Shown here: positions 1 to 6,007 of the stretch, in pieces
Numbering within the stretch: position 1 is the stretch's first letter
How the letters are laid out: each line of letters begins with the position of its first letter
Source of the DNA: an uncultured Rhodanobacteraceae bacterium
GTDB lineage: Bacteria > Pseudomonadota > Gammaproteobacteria > Xanthomonadales > SZUA-5
DNA: 15,490 bases
Direction of reading: 5' to 3'
NCBI GenBank assembly: GCA_937928755.1
Contig: CALEZI010000194.1
Coordinates: forward strand, 1 to 15,490
Made by a program: the position numbers and the translations under genes
The notes under the pieces: model-generated
The model's input: only the letters and a program-made list of their open reading frames with translations
Databases searched by the model: none
Told to the model about the DNA's origin: nothing

Positions 1-48
1 CGAGATTTCTGCCTGTCTCGTGGGCTCGGAGATGTGTATAAGAGACAG
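1..48 (+). other. Illumina Nextera i7 adapter remnant (non-genomic)
   Basis: Bases 15-48 match the Nextera transposase read-2 adapter, and bases 30-48 are the 19-bp Tn5 mosaic end (AGATGTGTATAAGAGACAG). Bases 1-6 (CGAGAT) match the end of the P7 arm, and bases 7-14 (TTCTGCCT) occupy the index slot; from memory this is the N703 index as written in the adapter. The stretch is library-preparation DNA left on the contig end. True genomic sequence begins at about base 49. Any ORF starting here is artefactual, including one at 20 that begins MGSEMCIRDS. Confidence 0.96.
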
Positions 49-62
49 CACCCGGACACCCC

Positions 63-3000
63 ATGTTCCTCGAATTCTTCCGCTTCGAACTGCGTTACCA
101 ACTGAAGCAGCCGCTGCTCTGGTTGATCGCCGTGGTCTTCGGGCTGATGGCCTTCACCGCGACCAGCAGCGATGCGGTGACCGTCGGCAGCGCGATCGGC
201 AATGTCTGGCGCAATGCGCCGTCGACGATCATCAACCTGACCGCCGCATTCTCCCTGCTCGGCATGTTCGTGATCGCGATCTTCATTGCCAGCGCCATGC
301 TGCGCGACTACGAACTGGGTACCGCCGACCTGTTTTTCGCCAGTCCGGCGAAAGCGCGCGACTACCTGTTGGGCCGGTTCAGCGCCGGCGCCGTGGCTTG
401 CCTGCTGATCTCCTTGTGCATTTCGCTCGGCTTGATGCTGGGCCAGTTCATGCCGTGGATCGACCCCCGGCGCCTGGGTCCGTTTTCGCTGACGCCGTAC
501 CTGTGGTCGTTTGCGGTGATCGTGCTGCCCAATCTGCTGTTCGCCGGAGCGCTGCTGGCGCTGCTGGCGGCGCTCACGCGCAGCCTGTTGATGGTGTACC
601 TGGGGATCCTCGCCTTTTTCGTGCTGTGGCTGATCGCCGGTGCGATGACTCGCGATCTCGACAATGTCTGGCTCGCGGTACTGGTCGACCCCTTCGGCAT
701 TCGCGCCATGGGTCGCACCATGCGTTACTGGGCGGTCGAGGAGCGCAATACCCAGTTGCCGCAACTGGCGGGTTACATCATCGCCAACCGCGCGCTGTGG
801 GGGGTGGTCGCGCTGGCGATGATCGGTGCCATGCTGCACTTCTTCTCGCCAACGCGCGCGGGAACCGGCAAGGCGCGCAAGCGCACCCCCGTGCTCGCCA
901 CGGCCAGCACTCCCGGCGTCGACGCGGTGGCCACGCCGCCGGTCGCCGCCATGCGCCACGCGCCGCGCTTCGATCGCGCCAGCGCCTGGGCGATGTTCCA
1001 GCGTCAGCTGCGGTTCGACCTCATGGGTGTGCTGAAGAGCGTGCCGTTCATCGTCATGCTGATCTTCAGCGTGCTCAATTTCACCGGCAGCGTGCGTTTC
1101 ATCGATGATCTGTTCGACACCAAGGTCTATCCGGTCACCTACCTGATGTTGCAGGCGCTGGCCGACAGCTCCGGACTGTTTCTGTTCCTGATCGTGGTCT
1201 TCTACGCTGGCGAGCTGATCTTCAAGGAACGCCAGGCCAGGCTCTCCGAAGTGGTCGATGCGCTGCCGGTGCCCAACTGGGTGCCGCTGGCGGCCAAGTG
1301 CGCCGCGCTGATCGGCGTGGTGGTGATCTTCGGACTGGTTGGCGTGCTCAGCGGCATCGGTTTCCAGATCTGGCGCGGTTACACCAACTTCGAACTCGAC
1401 GTGTACCTGTCCTCGCTGGCGATCGGATTGGTGCCCTTCGTGCTGATGGGTTTGCTGTCGATCGCGGTGATGGTTTACACGCAGAACAAGTTTGTCGGTT
1501 TCCTCGTCGTGATCCTGGTGTTCGTCGGCCAGACCATGCTCGGCATCCTGCGTTACGAGCACAACCTGTACAACTTTGCCGGCGCGCCGATCGCCCCGTA
1601 TTCGGACATGAACGGCTTCGGCCATTACCTGACCGGCTGGGCCTGGTTCAGCGGTTACTGGGCGCTGTTCACGCTGTTGCTGCTGCTGGCGGCATCGGCG
1701 CTGTGGGCGCGCGGCAATGTCGGCACGCTGCGCGAGCGCGGCCGGCTCGCGCTGCAAAAACTGCGCGGGCCGCTCGGTGTGGCGATGGCTGTCGTCGCGA
1801 TCACCTGGATCGGCCTCGGCAGCTTCATCTACTACAACACCAATGTCATCAACGACTATCTGCCTGGCGACGAAGCGCTCGACCTGCAGGCGCGCTATGA
1901 ACGCGAGTACGCGCAGTACAAGAACCTCAAGCAGCCGCGCATACGCGCAGTGCGCGCGACAGTCGACCTGCGGCCGGAGCAGCGCAGCGCGCGCATCGTC
2001 GGCGAATACACGCTGGCCAATCCGCACGCGCAAGCGATCAGCGAGTTGCACATCCTGATGCTGCGCCAGGCTGAACTGGAGTCGATCGACCTGCCGGGCG
2101 CGGAACTGCTCAGCTACGACGAGCCGCTCGGCTACCGCATCTACCGGCTGGCCGAGCCGCTGCAGCCGGGCGCGGTGGTCAAGATGGGCTTCGTGATCAG
2201 CGGCGGCGAGCGCGGTTTCAGCAACAGCATTGCGCAGACACAACTGGTCGAGAACGGCAGCTTCCTCGATTCGCGCGCGTTTCCGCAGTTCGGCTTCGAA
2301 AAGCGCGGCCAGATCGTCGATCGCAACGAGCGTCGCAAGCGCGGTCTCGGCGAGGTGCAGCGCATGGCCAGGCTCGAAGACGAGTCCGCGCGGGCCAACA
2401 CCTACATCACCGACGATGCCGACTGGATCGATTTTGCCACCACCGTGTGCACCGCGCCGGACCAGATCGCGCTGGCGCCGGGGTACCTCACGCGCGAATA
2501 CGAGAAGGACGGGCGGCGCTGCTTCGACTACGCGATGGATCAGCCGATGTTGCCGTTCTGGGCTTACCTGTCGGCGCGCTGGCAGGTCAAGCGCGGCGAC
2601 TGGAATGGCTTGCCGGTCGAGGTCTATTACGATGCGGCGCACCCGTACAACGTCGATCGCATGATCGAGGGCGTCAAGGATTCACTCGACTACTTCACCA
2701 CCGCGTTCACGCCGTATCAGCACAAACAGGTGCGCATCATCGAGTTTCCGCGCTACGCACGTTTCGCGCAGAGCTTCGCCAACACCATTCCGTTCTCCGA
2801 GTCGATCGGCTTCATCGCCGACCTCACCGCGCCCGATGCGATCGACTACGTCTACTACGTGACCGCCCACGAGGTCGCGCACCAGTGGTGGGCGCACCAG
2901 GTGATCGGCGCCGACGTGCAGGGCTCCACAGTGCTCAGCGAATCGTTGTCGCAGTACTCGGCGCTGATGGTGATGGAGAAGAAATACGGGCGCGACAAGA

Positions 3001-3650
3001 TCGGCAAGTTCCTGCGTTACGAGCTGGACAACTACCTGTCCAGCCGCGGCGGCGAACTGGTCGAGGAATTGCCGCTGTATCGCGTCGAGAACCAGGCCTA
3101 CATCCACTACCGCAAGGGCTCGCTGGTGTTCTACCGCTTGCGCGAAGAGATTGGCGAAGACACGCTCAACCGTGCCCTGAAAAAATTCCTGACCGACAAG
3201 GGTTACCAGCAACCGCCCTACACCACGTCGAAGGAACTGCTCGACTACATCCGCGCCGAGGCCGGGCCCGAGCACGAGCAGTTGATCGTCGACCTGTTCG
3301 AGAAGATCAGCTTCTACGACAACCGTGTGGTCGCGGCCAAGGCCGTCAAGCGCGACGACGGCAAGTACGAGGTCGCGCTGGAGCTGAAAGCGGCCAAGCG
3401 TTATTCGGATGGTCTGGGCAAGGAGACCGACGGGTCGATGGACGACTGGATCGAGGTCGGAGTCTTCGCCGCTCCCGGCGACGATGGCGATGGCAAGGTG
3501 CTGCACCTGGAGCGCAGGCGCATCACCGAAGGCGAACCGAAGTTGACGGTCGTGGTCGATGAAGAGCCGTTCGAGGCGGGCTTCGATCCGTACCACAAGC
3601 TGATCGACCGGGTGCCGGCAGACAACCGCAAGCGGGTGGAGCTGCTGTAA
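63..3650 (+). CDS. ABC-2-type permease / M1-family aminopeptidase fusion
   Basis: This 1195-residue inner-membrane protein joins two hydrophobic permease modules to a C-terminal M1-like metallopeptidase. Membrane segments are seen near residues 16-34, 57-80, 104-126, 145-194 and 235-255, then again from about 322 to 596. The peptidase domain fills about 615-1195. It carries HEVAH at 936-940 (zinc ligands H936 and H940, general base E937) and a third-ligand candidate E960. E913 in PFSESIG sits where the GxMEN glutamate falls in M1 enzymes, 23 residues before the zinc motif. Y1016 in HYRKGS is the expected catalytic tyrosine. The spacer from H940 to E960 is 19 residues rather than the classical 18. 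The ATG at 63 gives a typical permease N-terminus (MFLEFFRFELRYQ). No ribosome site can be judged because adapter begins 15 bases upstream. An ATPase partner would be expected upstream and is missing. The substrate is unknown; export coupled to peptide trimming is inference. Confidence 0.9.
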   Translation: MFLEFFRFELRYQLKQPLLWLIAVVFGLMAFTATSSDAVTVGSAIGNVWRNAPSTIINLTAAFSLLGMFVIAIFIASAMLRDYELGTADLFFASPAKARDYLLGRFSAGAVACLLISLCISLGLMLGQFMPWIDPRRLGPFSLTPYLWSFAVIVLPNLLFAGALLALLAALTRSLLMVYLGILAFFVLWLIAGAMTRDLDNVWLAVLVDPFGIRAMGRTMRYWAVEERNTQLPQLAGYIIANRALWGVVALAMIGAMLHFFSPTRAGTGKARKRTPVLATASTPGVDAVATPPVAAMRHAPRFDRASAWAMFQRQLRFDLMGVLKSVPFIVMLIFSVLNFTGSVRFIDDLFDTKVYPVTYLMLQALADSSGLFLFLIVVFYAGELIFKERQARLSEVVDALPVPNWVPLAAKCAALIGVVVIFGLVGVLSGIGFQIWRGYTNFELDVYLSSLAIGLVPFVLMGLLSIAVMVYTQNKFVGFLVVILVFVGQTMLGILRYEHNLYNFAGAPIAPYSDMNGFGHYLTGWAWFSGYWALFTLLLLLAASALWARGNVGTLRERGRLALQKLRGPLGVAMAVVAITWIGLGSFIYYNTNVINDYLPGDEALDLQARYEREYAQYKNLKQPRIRAVRATVDLRPEQRSARIVGEYTLANPHAQAISELHILMLRQAELESIDLPGAELLSYDEPLGYRIYRLAEPLQPGAVVKMGFVISGGERGFSNSIAQTQLVENGSFLDSRAFPQFGFEKRGQIVDRNERRKRGLGEVQRMARLEDESARANTYITDDADWIDFATTVCTAPDQIALAPGYLTREYEKDGRRCFDYAMDQPMLPFWAYLSARWQVKRGDWNGLPVEVYYDAAHPYNVDRMIEGVKDSLDYFTTAFTPYQHKQVRIIEFPRYARFAQSFANTIPFSESIGFIADLTAPDAIDYVYYVTAHEVAHQWWAHQVIGADVQGSTVLSESLSQYSALMVMEKKYGRDKIGKFLRYELDNYLSSRGGELVEELPLYRVENQAYIHYRKGSLVFYRLREEIGEDTLNRALKKFLTDKGYQQPPYTTSKELLDYIRAEAGPEHEQLIVDLFEKISFYDNRVVAAKAVKRDDGKYEVALELKAAKRYSDGLGKETDGSMDDWIEVGVFAAPGDDGDGKVLHLERRRITEGEPKLTVVVDEEPFEAGFDPYHKLIDRVPADNRKRVELL

Positions 3651-3656
3651 GCGTCC

Positions 3657-3725
3657 CGGTCGCCCCTGTCGGTGCGTTTGTTCGCGCATCAAACTGGCGG
3701 CGACCATGCGGACTGCCATTTTTGT
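3657..3725 (+). repeat. 69-bp dispersed repeat head, copy 1
   Basis: This stretch is nearly identical to 15421-15490. The 37 bases at 3681-3717 are unchanged between copies; the differences are one inserted base and a few substitutions near the left side, plus one base in the T run. It contains the inverted pair GGTCGCC (3659-3665) and GGCGACC (3699-3705), around a REP-like core GGTGCGTTTGTTCGCGCATC. That core also recurs at 15305-15324. It starts seven bases after the permease/peptidase stop codon and runs directly into the tandem array, so head and tail look like one element. Confidence 0.85.
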
Positions 3726-3834
3726 CCGCAAAGGACGCAAAGGACGCAAAGGACGCAAAGAGAGCCAAGAACCAAAGTGCTGATGTTCTGCTGGATTTGG
3801 CTTCCTTTGCTTTCCTTTGCGTCCTTTGCGGAAA
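3721..3834 (+). repeat. Inverted tandem arrays of GGACGCAAA-type 9-mers
   Basis: The left array (3725-3760) has several head-to-tail copies of the 9-base unit GGACGCAAA. The right array (3801-3834) carries the same unit in reverse complement, more degraded. An exact 20-nt inverted match pairs 3725-3744 with 3813-3832, leaving a spacer of about 68 bases. RNA across it could fold into a long hairpin, which might act as a transcription barrier between the upstream + gene and the convergent - strand gene. Short reading frames over it encode only low-complexity repeats such as KDAKDAK and are not credible genes. Confidence 0.85.
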
Positions 3835-3907
3835 AGCTCTTCTTTCAGCTGGTCGAAAGGACCGCCTGAAAAATGTTCATTTATCACATACTTGCGTGAT
3901 GTTTGGT

Positions 3908-3930
3908 GAGAGCGACGTACACGTCGCTCC
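3908..3930 (-). repeat. REP-like hairpin abutting the solute-binding gene stop
   Basis: GAGCGACGT (3910-3918) and ACGTCGCTC (3921-3929) are perfect 9-bp inverted arms with two bases between them. Read on the minus strand, the hairpin begins next to the TAG stop of the solute-binding protein gene (3930-3932). It has the GTAGGAGCGACG look of REP sequences known from gammaproteobacteria. No clear T run follows, so a role as intrinsic terminator is possible but unproven; RNA 3'-end stabilisation is an alternative. Confidence 0.6.
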
Positions 3931-4724
3931 TACGGTGCTTCCCAATCCTTGAGGTTGTAGCGACCGAGAATCTCGGCCAGCTTGCCGCTGGCTCGCAGTT
4001 GCGCGGTACCGTTGCCAAACATGTCGGCGTACCGCTGTCCGCGCGGATCGGCCGGCGTGCATGCGATATAGACGCTCTCGGGCTCGCCAGTCTCGCCCAG
4101 CGAAATCACCCGGCTGGGGTCCATCTTGGATTGTTCCAGCGCGTAGGCGAGCACATTGCGATCCTCGATGATGGCATCGACACGCTTGCCGATCAGTCGC
4201 GCAAGCAAGCGCACGATGCCGCGGCCGATGGCCGGCACCACTTCGAGGCGCGCGGCATCGGCGGCGTGTTGCTCGATGTAGGCATCGAGTTCATCGCCGT
4301 AGCTGTAGTCCTCGAGCACACCGATCTTCACGCCATCCAGGCTGGCGAGTCCGTCGTATCGCCACTTCTGCTCTGCCAGGCCCCAGAACACATTGCCGGA
4401 TGGGCCCCAACCGACCGCGGGAAAGGCGAAACCTTCGGCATCGGACAAATAGGCGCCGACCACGCAATCGGCCTTGCCTTCACGCACCACGTCGAGTGCG
4501 TTGGTCCACGGCATCGTGCGGTACTCGATAGTGTGGCCGTTGGCTTCGGCGATGGCCTTGGCCATCTCGACCATGTAGCCGGCGGGTTTCATCTCGCCGC
4601 CGCCGCTGTAGGGCAGCCAGGGATCGGCGCGAATCTTGATGTCGTCGGCGAGAGCCGGCATGGGCAGCGCCGCAGCACCGCAGAGAAACACAACCGCCCA
4701 GCTTGAAACGCATCGCCCCAGCAT
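3930..4724 (-). CDS. Periplasmic solute-binding protein, family 3
   Basis: The 264-residue product starts with a Sec signal peptide: a basic residue early, a hydrophobic core at about 9-20, and a likely cut after ALA at residue 26. The mature part opens with DDIKIRADPWLPYSG and continues with a PAGYMVEMAKAIAEANG segment, the usual start of the type-II periplasmic binding fold (SBP_bac_3), which binds amino acids or similar small solutes for ABC importers or sensors. Further family-like segments are REGKADCVVGAY, LDGVKIGVLEDYSYG and the later RVDAIIEDRNVLAYAL. Length is normal for the family. No permease or ATPase lies beside it, so it is an orphan here and may work with a distant transporter or as a sensor. 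The ATG at 4724 is chosen because it yields the complete signal peptide; the ribosome site (GGGGGTTGAG) is weak. It stands alone between a convergent and a divergent neighbour. Confidence 0.88.
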   Translation of the reverse strand: MLGRCVSSWAVVFLCGAAALPMPALADDIKIRADPWLPYSGGGEMKPAGYMVEMAKAIAEANGHTIEYRTMPWTNALDVVREGKADCVVGAYLSDAEGFAFPAVGWGPSGNVFWGLAEQKWRYDGLASLDGVKIGVLEDYSYGDELDAYIEQHAADAARLEVVPAIGRGIVRLLARLIGKRVDAIIEDRNVLAYALEQSKMDPSRVISLGETGEPESVYIACTPADPRGQRYADMFGNGTAQLRASGKLAEILGRYNLKDWEAP

Positions 4725-4910
4725 GGCTCAACCCCCGATTCGCAGCGTCCTCAGGATGCCCGTCGACCTGGTCGCTGCCGCAGGCGGTCGCCTTCAGGAT
4801 AACCCGATTGTGGACGGGTGCGTGGCGCCGACGGGCAATTGGTCGATCCCGTTCGCCCTGAGCATCGCGCAGGCCTGCTGCCTGCGCTGGGCGCGAGACC
4901 GGTCGCTCAA

Positions 4911-4924
4911 ACCGAACATTCGGT
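4911..4924. promoter_or_regulatory. Palindrome ACCGAACATTCGGT, possible operator
   Basis: Six-base arms ACCGAA and TTCGGT are perfect inverted repeats around a central CA. On the minus strand it lies about ten bases downstream of the candidate -10 box TACAAT (4934-4939), where a repressor would block transcription of the solute-binding gene. Distance to that gene's ATG is about 190 bases. This is position-based inference only; the palindrome could be chance. Confidence 0.25.
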
Positions 4925-5206
4925 AACACATTGATTGTATTGGGTTCTGAATCCTCCTCCCGCGCGCAGGGACGGCGTCACCGGAGGTGACGGCTGAGGG
5001 GGCCCACCTGACGGAGCGCACGCTTCGTCAGCGACCCCTCATCCGGTTCCTGCGGACCCACCTTTTCGTCGTGAGCGGAGAGTTCAGCCGGCCATGACTC
5101 CACGATGCGCGGGCCTGTGCATCGGCAGCGGCGGACAGGGACCGCGCAACCATCCATGACTTACGACCGACTTGCATTCGCAGTCGCCACTGGCAGAGTA
5201 TTTCCA

Positions 5207-5227
5207 TACAGAACGTTTTGTACAGAA
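5207..5227 (+). promoter_or_regulatory. Candidate TetR-family autoregulatory operator
   Basis: TACAGAACGTTTTGTA (5207-5222) pairs in 7 of 8 positions as an inverted repeat. The half TACAGAA also repeats directly at 5207-5213 and 5221-5227. The stretch is AT-rich against a GC-rich background and ends 7 bases before the chosen tetR-type start at 5235, the usual place for an autorepressor site. No matching site occurs before the adaptor gene, which fits one controlled promoter for the whole efflux unit. Confidence 0.4.
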
Positions 5228-5234
5228 ATTACTC

Positions 5235-5786
5235 ATGCCGCGCCCACCCAAAGCCCGACTCCGTGTCCTCGATGCCGCTGAACGCATCGTCAAGGCGCGC
5301 GGCGCTGCAAACCTGACCTACGATGAGCTGGTGCAGGAGAGCGGTGTCTCGCGTGGAGGCATCACCTATCACTTCCCGACCAAGGACGATTTGCTGCGCG
5401 CGTTGATCGCGCGCGACCTGGAACAGGGCAAGCGCCAGGAAGCACGCCAGCATGCCGGCCTGTCGGACGAACCGGGCGCCGAGTTGATCGCGTTGATCCG
5501 CACCTGGGGCACCCCCGACAGCGATCGCAAGCGCTTTGTCGCCGGCATGCTGAGCGCGGTCGCACACGATCCCAGCCTGCTCGACCCGGTGCGTTGCCAT
5601 CACCAAGCCGAGTGCGCAATGCGCACCTGGGACGACGCCGAAATCCAGCGAAGTGTGCTGCGCCTTGCCGCCGAAGGCCTGTTCTGGAGCGAGTTCTTCG
5701 GCTGCAGCGAAGTACCCGCCGAGCAACGCGAACGCGTGCTGCTGCGCATGGAACAACTGGCGCGCGAGTGGTCGCGGCCGGTGTAG
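5235..5786 (+). CDS. TetR/AcrR-family transcriptional regulator
   Basis: The 183-residue product has an N-terminal TetR helix-turn-helix: residues 8-23 form the first helix (RLRVLDAAERIVKARG), and LTYDELVQESGVSRGGITYHF at 27-47 is the DNA-binding motif with the classic YHF and a following K50. The remainder is a helical ligand-binding and dimerisation domain, ending RMEQLAREWSRPV. An ATG at 5172 would add 21 residues, but that extension is not TetR-like and would run through the palindrome at 5207-5222, so the ATG at 5235 (MPRPPKAR) is preferred. No strong ribosome site precedes it. It lies 221 bases upstream of the efflux adaptor in the same orientation, and most likely represses itself and the pump genes until a ligand binds. 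The ligand cannot be read from sequence. Confidence 0.9.
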   Translation: MPRPPKARLRVLDAAERIVKARGAANLTYDELVQESGVSRGGITYHFPTKDDLLRALIARDLEQGKRQEARQHAGLSDEPGAELIALIRTWGTPDSDRKRFVAGMLSAVAHDPSLLDPVRCHHQAECAMRTWDDAEIQRSVLRLAAEGLFWSEFFGCSEVPAEQRERVLLRMEQLAREWSRPV

Positions 5787-5800
5787 CGACGAGATGAGAC

Positions 5801-5945
5801 GTAGTAGGTCACGTTGGCCGGCTCCATCGGCCTACGTGACAGCGCGGAATGGCAAATGCAGGTCACGTTGGCCGGCGGCATCGGCCTACGTGACAGGCGG
5901 TACACCCATGTCACGTAGCTCGCTGCGCGAGCAACATGACCTACT
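5801..5945. repeat. Cluster of three REP-like palindromes
   Basis: Two 35-bp direct repeats (5807-5841 and 5861-5895) differ at two or three bases. Each is a hairpin with arms GTCACGTTGGCCG and CGGCCTACGTGAC, at 5808-5840 and 5862-5894. A third, related hairpin at 5910-5940 has arms GTCACGTAGCTCGC and GCGAGCAACATGAC. The outermost segments, GTAGTAGGTCACGTTG at the start and CAACATGACCTACTT at the end, are themselves complementary, so the cluster is nested like a BIME. It lies between the regulator stop and the adaptor start, where it could attenuate read-through or stabilise RNA. No transposase gene is near. Confidence 0.85.
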
Positions 5946-5954
5946 TCTGAATCA

Positions 5955-5972
5955 GCGTCCTTTGCGGACAAA
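5955..5972 (-). repeat. Solo 18-bp copy of the 9-mer repeat boundary
   Basis: The reverse complement of this stretch equals 3721-3738 exactly (TTTGTCCGCAAAGGACGC), the junction between the 69-bp repeat head and its tandem tail. Only this fragment is present, directly upstream of the adaptor gene, so it is a remnant or a minimal copy of the element. Confidence 0.6.
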
Positions 5973-6007
5973 TGCTCTCAAAACCCGAACTGACTTCCCC
6001 GAGCCCC

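Larger units (their letters stand above)
4725..5234. other. Divergent intergenic region, no supported gene
   Basis: About 510 bases separate the two divergent genes. Frames on both strands give no recognisable protein. Structures seen are a near-perfect palindrome at 4911-4924, a possible minus-strand -10 box TACAAT at 4934-4939 without a clear -35 partner, a 7-bp hairpin at 4976-4992 (CGTCACC, loop GGA), a strong hairpin at 5008-5031 (about 10 bp including one G-U pair, loop GCAC), and the operator-like palindrome at 5207-5222. No T run follows the hairpins. The 4960-5070 segment looks like a dispersed intergenic repeat of the host genome, but no second copy exists in this window. Confidence 0.6.

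Noticed and set aside
20..1108. Long + strand frame beginning MGSEMCIRDS
   Set aside because: It starts in adapter sequence and overlaps the real permease/peptidase gene in another frame; its residue mix (arginine- and alanine-rich) is typical of a shadow frame in GC-rich DNA.
3721..3834. CRISPR array
   Set aside because: The units are 9 bases, contiguous, without unique spacers, and face each other as inverted repeats. No cas gene is present.
2682..3887. 401-codon minus-strand frame over the peptidase domain and repeat
   Set aside because: It is antisense to the M1 catalytic motifs and its N-terminal part is just the tandem repeat translated (LRPLRPLRPLR).
3651..3929. Insertion sequence downstream of the ABC/M1 gene
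   Set aside because: No transposase frame and no terminal structure of a known IS; at most a small non-autonomous repeat, reported as such.
3722..3952. Small + strand frame starting MSAKDAKDAKDAK
   Set aside because: It consists of tandem-repeat translation followed by unrelated sequence that runs antisense into the solute-binding gene. No ribosome site or domain.
4794..5021. 75-codon minus-strand frame in the divergent region
   Set aside because: No recognisable domain, no ribosome site and overlap with hairpins; judged non-coding.
5172..5234. Upstream start for the TetR regulator
   Set aside because: The added 21 residues lack any TetR resemblance and their codons cover the operator-like palindrome; MPRPPKAR at 5235 is the family-like start.
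5972..6007. Upstream start for the RND adaptor
   Set aside because: It would put 12 extra residues before an otherwise normal lipoprotein signal and begins inside the solo repeat fragment.
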